A stretch of DNA of 64,000 nt from Blastomyces gilchristii SLH14081 (lineage: Eukaryota > Ascomycota > Eurotiomycetes > Onygenales > Ajellomycetaceae). Below are positions 11,637 to 23,780 of this stretch, piece by piece (position 1 is the first letter of the stretch; each line of letters opens with the position of its first letter). The DNA lies in NCBI RefSeq assembly GCF_000003855.2, contig NW_003101662.1, positions 560,441 to 624,440 of the forward strand, written 5' to 3'. The notes beneath the pieces are model-generated. The model saw only the letters and a list, made by a program, of their open reading frames with translations. It had not been told where the DNA came from and made no database searches. The translations under genes were made by a program, and so were the position numbers.

Positions 11637-14600
11637 ATAGCTTCAGACGGCAGGCCATGGCAATGATAGTCAGCCAGTACTGGCGCCTGGTTGGCGAAAT
11701 TGTTTCCACATAATTCTTCTTTTCATGTTTTGGAAATTGAGAATTTTCCTGAGCGGCGACCTCTGAATTTTGGGGCCAAATAACTGTAGAGGAGGCATCT
11801 CCTATGCGCTTTTATTCCACATCAGGTTATTGTACACACAAGTGCGAGAACGCGGTTATGTTAGGCTTCTTGTGGAATTACAGCCACATTGCGGAAGGCT
11901 GTCGTCGCATTGTTTTCATATATCCCAGTGTTCAATCGATGTTTATCTTTTCAAGACATGGGAACTTAGAGTATCCTTGGCTTCCCTTGGCGCATCTTTA
12001 ACCGAAGGTCGGGGTTCCGTTAACGTTCCGGGGCATAGTAGTATGTTGTTACTCCAGCGTAATACCCTTTGGATTGATTATATTTTTCTCGTATGAAAAA
12101 TCTTGGTGGGGGGTAGCAGCGCCAGAGGAACGACAGCAGCGATGCGAATCGGAATCAGCACGATTGGCTGTTGGGGTAGGTAGGGTCCGCAAATCCGGAC
12201 GACAATCAATCACGCGTAAAGCAGGATAGAAGTTCAGGAACAGAAATGCCAGAAGGTAGATCCCAGATCCGCGCCTATGTAAATCCGGCAGATATTAAGT
12301 TAAGTTAGGTCAGGCCAATATCGCGATGCCCCTTTTCCAGTAGTAGAATCTTGGCTCACAAGAAAAGTATTTCCGAATCCCTGACCCTTGCTAACTCTGA
12401 AATGCATCCAACAGCCCTGCAATTGACGGTTGGCAAGTGGAGGTGGAAACTGGTCCCTGACCAACTATCCGCTTAATACGCCGTGAGGAAATTAGAGGTG
12501 ATATCGAACATAGACATAGTATCATTCTCTTTGCTCCGGCTTTGAGTAGTAATGTTTCCCTTACTGTCGTGTAGGTGTCGTGTAGGTATCGTGCGCTGAC
12601 GAAAGTGTCGCATGCCACAGGATTACGGGTTTCACAAAAGCTGAGCGGAGTTGGATTAACGTTATAAATATTACTGTCTTATGTAACAGCGAGATTGCGA
12701 AAGAGAGCGATGAGGACCAAAAAAATAAAATAAATAAAATAAAGGTACCTCCGAGTTGACAGTAAAATATGAAACTGGTTCTACAAATGGCCCGGATCGG
12801 CACGGTCTCCATGCAGGTACCCAGCGGACGAACAATCAACTTAAATACTAACCATCGTATGGGGCGCTTTCGACCCCGGCTTGTTGGGTCGATTTATTGG
12901 CTGTCTAGGCACACACTTATTGCGCAAATTGAAACTGGGACCCTTCAGGAGTGATAACCTCCGTTGCTGGCAGAGAGAAGAGGGGGTATGATCAACCTCC
13001 AGAAATTTTTTCCGGGATATATGTCTGAATAACGACATATGCGTGAATGGATGTTCGGTCGCCGAAGCGGTATAATTGGCATGTATCGGGTTTTGCTGTA
13101 GTCGCGAGTGGAAGCAGCTCCATGCAAATTACATTTGCCTTTCAGAATGCAGGCCGAGTGTCTCGGTTTATGATGCATTTGCTTCCTCACCACCATCCTG
13201 AAGGACTTCTCAAACTTTCCATACTGAATGAGGAGCAGGGAAAGGAGATTTGTTTGTGCACAACTCCTTGGCTTCAGGGTTTATACGCTGATCATTCACG
13301 GCTAGCTCAAGGCCGGACAGTGACCCTGAGATTCGGAATTTCTGAGACCCTTTGCTCCATGGTCTCGATACGGCGAAAAGAATTGCAGACAGAACAAAGC
13401 CAGCTCATACCGGCAGCGTAGCACTAGAATTGGTATGTTGCATCCGAGGCATGGGCCCTGAACAGGTGCGCTGTTTGCACAAAAAATATGGCTAGCCCGC
13501 ACAGATTACATGTAATGAGAGTTGCCAACTTCCGAGGAATCTTTCAATTTTGTTGGAAATGAAGGGAACTAAGCTGGCAGCGAAGGCGCACAGAGGCAGT
13601 TAGTTAGTGGAAGACTGGATGAGTGAATTCAAGGAGCTCACAGGGGCGATATTCCTAGTAGAAACACTTCTCAAGCTCCAAGAGTGCGATGACAATGGAT
13701 TAGTAGTTCCCATTCGAAAGTCTTAATCTGGAAAATGGCCAGCTCCTGCAATATGAATCCCAGCAGAGAGTTGGAAATGTCGAGCTGTCTTGTCTGTGTC
13801 TGTCTTGTGTCTGTCTGTCTGTGTCGAGTTGTTTAAGTGTTGACGTGAGTGAGCGAGTCAGCAGCTTCAGCCTCACTTTTTCCGTTTTCAGCCATTTCCA
13901 ACAAGAATCACCTCTCGAATTTCTTCCACCTCTCACCTCTCACCTCTCAATCTCTCATCTCTCATCTCTCATCTCTCATCTCTCACCGCCGAACCCTGTC
14001 CGCTCACATGCCAACCTCGTCGACATGAAGGATCCTCAGGTGGCGTTACTCCGCAGTGACATGTGTAGTTTCTCAACCTCAAGAACCGCGACCATTTTAC
14101 CCCCCCAAGCTAATTCCGCCAGTTAGCAGTCCTGTTTCACTCGGGCACCCCGGTATTGTCTCCGACACCTCCTAATTTAGCGTCGGCCAACATGCTCTGC
14201 TCACAAATGGTCAGGATGTTACAGCGCGATTGATCGTCTGAAATTGCCATCTTTATGCCCGTCTAGTTCGATGATTCAGGCTAGGCATGCGCCAAGTTCA
14301 GTTTTATCAGAACATACGCAGTACGTTCGGCCGCTGGTGGCGCTCTTGAGCAACCCCCACTCCCGCTAAGCAGTAAGCACCCAGATGATTGCCGGCTTAG
14401 GGCTGAGTCAACATCAATCCATCGCCTCTGAGCATATACAACAATCACTCTGCTTTTAGCCCTGCCCTATCATTTCGAGGGAATAAAGAACTTTGGCATG
14501 TGACAATAGAATTCCAATACCTTCCTCGCTCTACAAGAAGAGGAGCACCAATATCTACGCTGCGCAGTGGTTGTGCCCTTGATCCCTGCGCGCTGGTCAC

Positions 14601-15821
14601 TTAAAACTATGGTTGGTCATTCCCCGGTCTGTTCGGCCCGAGCTCACAGAATTGGGGTAATATCGAGCGACTTGGAATCGTAGCCAACTCAACTGTAAAT
14701 AGGCTATCTACCCAGACCGGGGGAGCAAATTTATCTGGGGATGACAATTTTTCATGCCGACTTCGATCAAAGCTGTCCTGTAGACGGCATCGGTGGAGCC
14801 ATCCCCAATGGTAATTTTCATCGAACCCGACCTCTTTTCTCTAATGCTATGTTCAAGGTCCATATATCCCACATATCTGTAATCAAATTGCAGTTTGTCG
14901 GCTGACCTTCTCTTGGTTGCTTTAATGGGACGCTTTGAGAAGGATTCTAGATCTGCTTGCCGCGGAGAGCTCAGTTGCCACTAACTGGAATTTTGACGGG
15001 CAAGACCCCGATGAAAATTTGACACTGGCATTGGATTTTTCACGGTTCGTGACCATTGTCGCACGTCAAGGTTGCATCATGTTCACCCACTCAAAAGTCA
15101 GGATCGGAAGAACAGAAGACTCGGGCAAAAATAAGTCAAATGAGCGAGGCTGCTTGTGCTGTTTTGGGTGCTGCTCGCGCTGACACCCCTGTGCGTTCTG
15201 TCATGGGCAATGTGCTGACCTCCCCCGCCTCCTACGAGCAGCAATTCTCGACAAGGGCATTTCCCCGCCTGTCCCCTGGACCTCATCCCGCTCTCATAGG
15301 AATGCGCTCTGAAACCCGTTATTACTACTCCGTGTTCAATTTTTCTTTCTTCCATCGCAAATACATCGTGATGGAGAATGTCAAGTGTTAATGGGTGTCA
15401 ACATTACCGTCCCGTTTTAGTTCACCTAGATGAGAGAATTTACAGAAACAGCAACCACTTTTCTTTCGGCGAGATGGATCAAACTTGACCCATCCAACGG
15501 TTCTTATGCGCATGGCGCTAAAGCACCCTAATGAAGTGGCACTGACCCTTGAGTCTTCAGCCTGTGTTACCCCGTCTCATACAACACCCCTGGCCTGAGG
15601 CCTTGTCCGGGTTTTTACTCCTCTACAGAAGATATAAGAAAGATCTTATGGCCCCCGTGGCTGGTCCGTTTCCTAAATGAAGAAGCATTTAGCCTTCAAA
15701 CATCGTGTTGATCCTCTTTGGCCGTATTTTCGTTTTCGTATTCCCCTTATCTTCCGATCTATTCCCACCCCACAGCCTTCAAGGGTCTTAAGGGTCGGAA
15801 GCAGCGTAAACGTCTCCAACA
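11637..15821. other. Gene-free stretch, 4.2 kb
   Basis: No open frame longer than about 125 codons and none with a recognisable motif on either strand. It contains a TGTC-rich tract and CTCTCAC/CTCTCAT tandem repeats near 13.8-14.0 kb, and a TACTCCGTG variant at 15326-15334. The right part must hold the promoter of the sugar transporter. Confidence 0.55.
13788..13986 (+). repeat. Pyrimidine-rich tandem repeats
   Basis: A (TGTC)n-like tract at about 13788-13824 is followed by heptamer tandem units CACCTCT and CATCTCT at about 13927-13986. These are simple repeats in non-coding DNA. Confidence 0.8.
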
Positions 15822-17515
15822 ATGGTGGGCACCACCGATGTCTCCCGTGTGGAGGCACCTGTTACGATGAAGGCGTATCTTATGTGCGCTTTCGCTGCCT
15901 TTGGCGGCATCTTCTTCGGGTTTGATTCCGGGTACATCAACGGAGTGATGGGCATGCCGTACTTTATCGAACTGTTCACTGGGCTGAAACAATCAGACTT
16001 CCCTGACGGCTCTTCTGAATTCACCCTCCCTTCGTGGCAGAAATCGCTCATCACCTCCATTCTGTCTGCCGGAACCTTTTTTGGTGCAATCATCGCTGGA
16101 GACCTCGCGGATTTCATTGGTCGCCGCACCACTGTTGTTGCGGGCTGCGGTGTGTTCATTGTCGGAGTAATACTTCAAACAGCATCTACTGCGTTGGGGT
16201 TGCTTGTGGCTGGGCGTTTGATCGCCGGATTCGGTGTCGGCTTCGTCTCAGCTATTATTATTCTTTACATGTCAGAAATCGCGCCCAAGAAGGTTCGAGG
16301 TGCTATTGTATCCGGCTACCAGTTCTGTATCACCGTCGGCCTGCTGCTTGCTTCCTGTGTCAATTATGGGACTCAGAATCGGCAAGATACTGGTTCATAT
16401 CGTATCCCGATTGCTCTCCAAATGCTCTGGGCCCTCATTCTAGGGATCGGTCTCATGTTGTTACCGGAGTCGCCACGTTACTTTGTGAAGAAAGGGAACA
16501 ACAAAAGAGCGAGCGAAGTCCTTGCCCGGCTACGAGGTTATCCCGCTGACTCAGATTACATTCAAGAGGAGCTGGCTGAAATCATTGCGAACCACGAATA
16601 CGAACTCCAGGTAGTTCCACAAGGCAGCTACTTCCATTCTTGGCTTAATTGCTTCCGTGGCGGTCTATCTAAACCTTCTAGTAACCTGCGCCGAACCATC
16701 CTGGGAACCTCCTTGCAGATGATGCAACAGTGGACTGGTATCAACTTTATCTTCTACTTTGGAACAACATTCTTCCAGGATCTCGGCACCATCGACGACC
16801 CATTCTTCATCGGCCTCGTTACTACTCTTGTTAATGTGCTCTCGACTCCAATCTCTTTCTGGACTATTGAGAGATTCGGTCGCCGCCCTTTGCTAATTTG
16901 GGGTGCAGTTGGCATGTTTACTTGCGAGTTCATCGTTGCGATCATGGGAGTGTCAAATGGAGACGACCCCCGGGTGGTCAAAGCTATGATTGCGTTTATC
17001 TGCATCTATATTTTCTTCTTCGCCAGCACGTGGGGCCCCGGCGCATGGGTCGTCATTGGCGAAATCTTCCCTCTGCCAATGCGTTCCCGCGGTGTTGGTC
17101 TTTCGACGGCCTCCAACTGGCTGTGGAACTGCGTGAGTCCTTTAATATCCCCATACATTCTAAAGAGTTATATAACCCCGTAGCACCCCCTTACTGACTT
17201 GAGTTGAAATAATCTAAATAGATCATCGCTGTTATCACTCCGTACCTGGTCGGAACCGACAAGGGCAACCTCGGCACCAATGTCTTCTGGCTATGGGGCT
17301 CCCTCTGCGTCTGCTGCTTCGTCTACGCCTACTTCCTCGTGCCGGAAAGCAAGGGGCTTACTCTCGAACAAGTCGACCGTATGATGGAAGAGACTAACCC
17401 ACGTACCTCTGCCAAATGGAAACCGAGCACTACCTTCGCGGCCGAGATGGGCCTAACGGAAAAGAACGCTGCCTTGGAAGCAGTTCAGGTCACCGCCGAT
17501 AAGGAGAACGTTTAA
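15822..17515 (+). CDS. MFS sugar (glucose-type) transporter
   Basis: Two exons, 15822..17132 and 17222..17515, 534 residues. Sugar-porter signatures are present in order: FGFDSGYINGVMG in TM1, GRR at 100-102 in the loop after TM2, GRLIAGFGVG near 131, PESPRY at 215-220, QQWTGINFIFYFG, FGRRPLL, and the late PESKGLTLEQVD motif. The layout fits a 12-TM plasma-membrane hexose:proton symporter of the fungal high-affinity glucose transporter group. The N-terminus MKAYLMCAFAAFGGIFFGFDSG is typical of that group. The single intron lies just after SNWLWNC and splicing gives IIAVITPYLVG. Substrate range (glucose, xylose, others) is not resolvable here. The gene stands alone, with no catabolic neighbours. 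Confidence 0.92.
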
Positions 17516-19992
17516 ATTAAAGACACAAGAAAGTGAACGGAACACCTATACTTATAGCTACATAAGCCACTGCGTTTCCCCTATACCCGTTTTATTCGTT
17601 ATTTTCCCGCATTCTTCTGGAAGTTTGTTCGTTTTTAAACACCATCCCCCCCCCCCCCCTGCGAAGATTCCTTCCTATGTTTTGCGACTGAGTGCGTCTA
17701 TACATATTGCCCACATCTCCATAATTCGTTGGTAAGCCAACGAGGTCAGGTTCTGACATGGGGATTGGACACACCTGCTTCTAAACGAACGAGTAAGGTG
17801 GGTGATATATTATATGCATGTATATACACGTGGAGACGTTTTCGCTCCCCTTGGAAGTACACACTATCATACCCCCAATGCAATGAAATTCCCCTATGAA
17901 CTGTTAAGAACACTTAAAAAAGGTTGCAAGAATCATATCTAAGTCAGACGTGAGGTCCCGGCGCGGTTCTGCTTCCAAATCTTCACGGCAGCTCGTGTAC
18001 CATAGGCCGGGGGTGGTGGCTCCGATCACTTGCTGTGCTGTCCTGGTAGTGCTTTGGATCTGGGTGAGGCTCATATACAGGGCGCCGGATATCTCGTCAG
18101 CTGGGAGCTGGTGCAGCGGTCCAGGGGCCAGCTTTGCGAGGTAATATAGAAAATTAAACCAGGCGATCGCGAGATTGTCGCACCTAACTACTCCGTATGC
18201 TATTTAGAGATTGTCAAATTTCTACAGAGTAGGCTGCGTAGACACCAATACTATAAATAGCCCAGCCTGCAGCGGTAGCTTAACCTCTTTTTGTCTAGTC
18301 GCATTCCCAAGTGGTAAACGTGGCTGGTCAATGCCTACTGCGTAGTTACTGATCAGGGGGGTTGGTGTGAGCCAGAAAGCGTGTCACTAAATATGTGTTG
18401 CTTGCCCATTTTCTTAGTCTCTTTCATTTTTCATTTTTTTTTCATTTTTCTCTTACCTCTCTGCTGTTCCTTTTCGTTAGAATTTACAATGCATGTCTCA
18501 TCAAGAAGGGTCTATTAGTTGTTCCAGGTTTTGGAGATGTTGCAGCTGGTTGTAAAATATAATTAATGCCCATTGATTCTTCTTCTCGTGGATGAAGGAA
18601 GGTTTTGATATTTTTCCATTTCCCCCGTCAAACACCTCGTTCACTCGCCCCGGGTGTGACTGTTTCTATGGCGAAACCATATCTAATCATGCATGGCTTG
18701 AATGAAGCATCTGTTCAAGCTGCGGTGATTTGGAACCCAAGGCCTTTCTGAGAAAACATGGTTGGTGTCGATGGTACGAAGAACTGTTCTTGTGAACTTG
18801 TTAGCATTCCAAGATGCGCTACAGCGTAAGCTTGACTAGAGATACTGAGGGAAAGGATCTCTCACACCACTCGAGATATCTACTAGGGAAAAGCGACGAG
18901 AATGACATGACACACTGATCAACTAAAAACTAAGAGATGGTCTCATAGTAATAGTTGATAAGTGATGCGCAGATAAGAAAAGGAAACTTGGAAGAAGGGT
19001 TTGGAAGGAAAGATATTCTACGGGACATGTCTCATCCCACAATATGTTCACTGCGAGCACTAAACTTAGTTGCTATGGGCACGAAAGAGCGAACGTGGAG
19101 TTGCATCTACTCTGTACATTACATGGAGAAATCCAACCCATTGAATACACCAAGGTCACTTGGAATAAAAGCACAGTTTCCCTGACTCGTTGAGGAAAAA
19201 GATTGCACCTAAGAGCTACCTATAGTTATACAGCAAGTGGCGGCGGCAATGTAACAGAAAACCTTGGAAACAAAACAGGAAGTAGAAACGCGAAAGCCAC
19301 AGAATAGAAAACATGGACCAGTACAGCATAAAGGAGATAATGAAGGGGGATTAAGCAGATAATATAAGAAAAAGACAAGCAAATCGAGGGCGAGGCGGAT
19401 GTTTTTGTTTTCCTTTAGTCCCATACCATACCCTGCACGATTTTTCATCCGGCCGACCCAGCCACCTTTCCCATTATAGCGCCCTAGAAAAAAAAAAAGA
19501 AGAAAAAGAGAAAAAGGACATCCAGGGGAAATAATCAATAGGATTGGAAAAGAAAAAGGAGAAAGAGGAAATCTGGACCCGGTTACCGAACACGCGAAGG
19601 CACTGGAGCTACATCCTCGTCACATTGCCGGATTAGAGCGGAGAGGAAGGGAAGAACAAATAGATTTCCAATCGTATCGTGAACACCTAAGCATATGTCC
19701 GTAAGGCGAAGCTAAGGTGGTGTATGCGCCGTCCTTTCCGAATACCAACCACTCCACTCAAACCCGGCGCGCACACGATGCAATCCGCGAGCTAAGGTCC
19801 TGGGGGAAAAAAAAGGAAAACCGGATAGATCATAGAAGACAAGTCGCAGCAAAGGATAATGGGGGGGAGAAACGCGATCAATTTCGAATGGCACGCCTTA
19901 TTTGTCGGTTCAAAACATGTCCATATAAAGAAAGAGTGGTGAGAACTTGTTCGATTTCGCTTCAATTTTTTTGAAAATTTTTTAGGCTTTTT
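17516..19992. other. Convergent intergenic region, 2.5 kb
   Basis: Between the stop codons of the sugar transporter and H2A.Z. It carries a C run near 17647-17660 and TACTCCGTA at 18189-18197. A minus-strand open stretch at about 17.9-18.2 kb has no start codon and no known motif, so I do not call it a gene. Confidence 0.5.
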
Positions 19993-20867
19993 TTAATCGC
20001 CACCCTTGCTCTTCTTCTTCTGTTCCACCTTGAGGAGCAGCGCTCGGTTGATACGAGGCAAAACGCCGCCGAACGCGATTGTCGCGCGGATAAGGGTGTC
20101 TAACTCTTCATCGCCACGGATCGCAAGTTGAAGATGGCGGGGTGTGATACGCTTGACTTTTAGATCTTTGGCAGCGTTACCCGCAAGTTCGAGAACTTCA
20201 GCAATAAGATATTCGAGAACAGCGGTGACGTAAACGGCGGCTGTGGTATTCAGAGTCAGGTAAATTAATCAAATCAAGGACAATGATTCAGCAGCGCGCG
20301 TTTAGTTGAGGAGGAGCAGGGAGTTTCAAAAGGCAAATAAAAGGCATATAGGAGACAATGGTTTGACTATTAACGAGTCTCATCATACCTTTAGCACCAA
20401 CGCGCATCTTATTTTGCGTGGTATTCTTTAGAAAACGCTTGACACGACCGCAAGGGAACTATAGTACAGATATTGTGTCAGCCCAAATTTGTAACTATAT
20501 GTAGTGTGTAACTCAGAAGCGAAGTTGATGAAACGTGGCCATCCCGCAGACACATGGCGACAAAAAGTCAAGGCTCCGTCATCGCCGAAACGCCCGGGTG
20601 TCATATGTGGTGAAAATCAGGAGTTCCATCACAGTTTGCCGTTGCAGACGCATTGATGGATGGAGTCGCCTGTTAAGCAGCGGGATAGGCGCACAGGGTC
20701 GAGCGGGGGACCGGCAAAGAGCGGGAAGGGCAGAAAGATGCAAACTGCTTCTGATAGGGAAGACGAACATGTAATCCAGCCTTTGCGCTGTGAGATTTCT
20801 GGGTTTTCCCCGCAGCATCCTTTGGAGCGCCCTTGCCTCCAATAGACTTTCCTTTACCACCAGGCAT
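19993..20867 (-). CDS. htz1: Histone H2A.Z variant
   Basis: Three exons: 20867..20769, 20458..20389 and 20240..19993, giving 138 residues. Exon 1 encodes [13 protein letters not shown] and KSHSAKAGL; exon 2 encodes [12 protein letters not shown] and NKMRVGAK; exon 3 encodes [46 protein letters not shown] and [10 protein letters not shown]. The spacing of the histone fold, [10 protein letters not shown] and the short [10 protein letters not shown] tail identify H2A.Z rather than canonical H2A, which would end in SQEL-type sequence in fungi. H2A.Z replaces H2A in nucleosomes near promoters via SWR1. Intron 1 is 310 bases with donor GTTCGT. Canonical GT-AG splicing gives GLHFPCG, with His at a position that is Gln in nearly all H2A-family proteins. 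No ATG-started frame covers exons 2-3, so the gene is visible only after splicing. Confidence 0.93.
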
Positions 20868-22120
20868 ATCGAACAATAAACAGGTATCGAGTCGCAAGAA
20901 CAGGTATGTCGCGTCGGGCGATGTGCAGAATCCGTTGCGGGTGAGTGTGGACCAAGGGATGGAGAAACGGCGTGGCAAAATTCGCGTTGGTTGTTGATGG
21001 ATGATGGAGACCACAAGAGCCCAGCAGCGAACTTTTGTGATCGCTTAAGAAAAAGGCAGAAATAGCGCTGAGGGACAAAAGGCGCGCTAGTCCTAATCCG
21101 GCAGTTGCCAGGAGCCGCCCCAAAACAACATATCACACGAAGTTAGTGAAGAAGATGCCCATGTTGAGATGGCAGCAACGCTCGTGCAATGGGGGTTGTC
21201 AATACAGCTGAGACAGCAGAAATGACAGGAAGAGCTTTATCTTCACGGTTGGTAAGTTTCCAGACATTCCCTTTGGTAGTACGGCCATATTACCCGGGAG
21301 GATTCGCTGTTTGCAAGTCAGCCAGTTTGTGCCTTTGAAAGGCCTAAATTGCCAGTTAGTAAAAAGGCAAAACAGAGCGGCCAAGTAGATGCAGCCTTTA
21401 AGCTATAGCCGGATAGTATCTGCAGTCAACATAAATCATAGTTTATTGGCAGATCCTGGCTAAATATCCTATCGCCGTCCAGAACTGACAGTGAGGAAGC
21501 AAGTCGAGCTTTTTGGAGATGGGCTAGAAAGCGCACAGTCCTTCGATTATGTTATTGTAGCTTCACGTGATATTCGATATTCATCGTTGTAAATAAGTGG
21601 ACGGATTGTTCCTCCGCAGACTCTCAGGGCCTGAAATAATGACTGAGATTTTCAGATCTTCATCCATTGTTTGGATACTCTCAGAAGAATGAAGAAGAAG
21701 GTAGTATTTTCCTTTCTGTATCTTCCATATGTCCACCAAAGGATACCCTCTTAAGGTAACAACAACACTCTGGCTCCCATGAAGAAGGGGGCGACAAAGC
21801 AGCAATATCAACTTGAATGAAAAGATGTTTTGTCTTTCTTTTCACTCAAACATCGAACATTCTTTTAAGTTACATGTAACTAAATAGTTATATTTATATA
21901 ACTTCGCAACATCCAGTCAGAAATATTATATCACCAGGTGAACGCCTCCATCCATCCAAACATAACCCGCGGACACTTGCACCCTATTCCCCCCCCCTTC
22001 TCCCCCCTTTTCAACAAAACTACTTCATCAGATTTCATCAGCTACTCGCAAATCACTTGTTCAAACACTACATACCACATATCCTCCCGTTAAAATTGAA
22101 AGCGAAGAAGGAGCAAAAAA
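20868..22120. other. Intergenic region, 1.25 kb
   Basis: H2A.Z promoter side plus the upstream region of the small Cys-rich gene. The last 150 bases are C/T-rich, with C runs near 21990-22010, as is common before fungal transcription starts. A minus-strand frame at 21581-21811 (76 codons) has no recognisable motif and is not called. Confidence 0.5.
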
Positions 22121-22399
22121 ATGTGCGAAGAAGTAACAGAAGTCTACGAATTCTGTCGGCATCATGGCAGATCCTATGTCTGTCCTTGTTTAAACGGTCC
22201 AGAGTGCGACGAGCTCGTCTCGGTCGACCTAGTCATCATGTCATTTTGTCCAGGTTGTTTCCAGATGGGGCTGAATGCGGGTGATATGTGCAAGACGGGC
22301 GGTAATGGAGATGGAAATCTGTTGTGGTCAAGGGTGGGGTTTGATGTGGTGCCTGCATCAACGTTGGCAACGACGTCTATCGCGAGGCAGACCATTTAA
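22121..22399 (+). CDS. Small Cys-rich hypothetical protein
   Basis: A 92-codon ATG frame with purine-rich context (AAAAAATG) behind a pyrimidine-rich leader. It is rich in Cys and His in its first 60 residues: C2, C12, H14, H15, C21, C23, C29, C43, C46 and C57. The CPC, CPGC and early MC...C-x-HH-G arrangement is reminiscent of short fungal proteins that open with MC and a C-G-H box, which probably bind zinc, but I cannot name a family. The tail after residue 60 is low in Cys and may be disordered. There is no signal peptide or TM segment. It is unlinked to neighbours and lies 660 bases from a pseudogene. It could be a fast-evolving orphan gene or a chance frame. Confidence 0.42.
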   Translation: MCEEVTEVYEFCRHHGRSYVCPCLNGPECDELVSVDLVIMSFCPGCFQMGLNAGDMCKTGGNGDGNLLWSRVGFDVVPASTLATTSIARQTI

Positions 22400-23059
22400 G
22401 ACATGAACCTTATGCGGTAGTGGAGAGAGCGGCGGGCTGATTTGAAGCTCGTGATGTAACAATCAGTGAGAGGCATTTTGGGGGGGAGTGAGTTGCTCAG
22501 CCCGAAACATCAGTTAGTTCTGCGTTGACAACAGGTTTCATTTGGATATGGCTCTGACAGATGTGTGTTAAAATGTCCAGCAGAAGAGTCGCCTCTAATC
22601 TCATTTGGAACATAAGATGGCACAAGGTATATTGTATTTGGGGATATCAGGGGCGCGCATCTATATTCTAAAGGATGTAAAAACTAATTGTATCGAGCAG
22701 GCCAGAATTTTTGGACAAATTCCAACAGCTCTTACAGCCATGGTGTGGCCATGGTGTCGTTATGGTCGAAGGAATGTTCGCCAGTCTGGTATGTCAAATG
22801 CAGAGGCACTTCTGGCTTCAGCTTCCTGAGTTTCGCTGTCCATGCTTCTGTCTGTTGCCAAGGAATCTACACATTTTTGGGTCAGCGATTAATCATATTT
22901 TAGGCCGTTTCCACCACATATTCTCGCGGGGAGGGGAGGTGGGGGGAATATAATCAAGTACATACCAGCTCATCCTCCTTCAAATGATATAGCAGAATCA
23001 GGGGTAATTTTCCAACCAACTTCCAAACTGACCATCAGATCCGCAAAGCTGATTAGTCA
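22400..23059. other. Intergenic region
   Basis: 660 bases between the small Cys-rich frame and the hydrolase relic. Short overlapping frames around 22.6-22.95 kb have no motifs. Confidence 0.5.
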
Positions 23060-23780
23060 TCAGCAATGTGCCAAATAATGCTCCCCCTGCCTGCTACCGA
23101 ACTTAGCTCGCGTGCAGATATTCCCCGGTTTAACCAAGGAATATGGAAACATCTCACGTGCCTTGGCAGCCTCCTCGACCCGCGTCTCAGGCATAAGACA
23201 AAGAGCACCCAGATCGAGTGCCGGGTACTGTAGAAAAAGAGCTTTGATGGGCAAGCTGGCTGGTCATGTCGAGAAGTACGGTCTGTGCGGCGTGGTATCC
23301 TCAAGCACTCTCTCTACACACGAGTAGACTGTTCAGATACAGTTCGAGGCCCGGGAGAGATTTGGAGACGAACTGTGGGCATTTGGAGCTCAACCCATTT
23401 CCAGAAAGAGCGCGTGTCCTTAAGGCCATCTACGATCTCGTGCTCAGGACGCAGCCGATAGTCAGGCGCGAGAATTGCAGCGCCGTGCTTGAGTGCCAGT
23501 TCCAGAAAGCTGGCATTGGAGCTGTGTTAGCCGTTATTTAGTTGCCGGGAACGGCAACAGGGCACGAACTGCAGACAATGGTCTCATCGAAGCCTCAGCC
23601 TCGCCTTCGCAGAAGCCGCCGCCATGAAACCTCATTAGCAGTGACCGCGGGATGGGATGGGAGTTGCTTGGGGATGATGAAAACGCCATGGATGGGTTGG
23701 GAGGCAATGTGTTTGTATGCCTGCCGTGCTGTAGACGTCGAACTGGTGGATGAAGTTTCTGGGAGTTCTCCGACTGGCAT
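23060..23780 (-). pseudogene. Decayed alpha/beta-hydrolase (fold-3 type) gene
   Basis: Read leftwards in shifting frames, the strand shows the landmarks of an alpha/beta-hydrolase_3 enzyme in correct order: IHGVFIIPKQLPSHP, the oxyanion motif RFHGGGFCEG, LELALKHGAAILAPDYRLRPEH, FWKWV, the nucleophile elbow as RESA-stop-GYHAAQTVLL, then KALFLQYPALDLG, MPETRVEEAAKAREM and PGNICTRAKFG. Breaks are a frame shift near 23655 (just before RFHGGGF), a TGA at 23303..23301 directly after the Ser of the nucleophile motif, and a tandem CAGC duplication (23262..23255) that shifts frame after DMTS. The 48-54 base gap between RP and SNASF could be a real intron. The segment after YSLV looks shortened. The family hydrolyses esters or related bonds; this copy should be inactive. 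Confidence 0.8.

Noticed and set aside
13047..13421. 124-codon plus-strand frame
   Set aside because: No recognisable domain, overlapped by similar frames on the other strand, within a 4 kb non-coding stretch.
13788..13986. CRISPR-like tandem repeats
   Set aside because: Units are 4-7 bases with no spacers, in a eukaryotic genome; simple repeats.
17915..18215. Open minus-strand stretch of about 85-100 codons
   Set aside because: No suitable start codon, no known motif and a TACGGAGTA repeat inside it; chance openness is likely.
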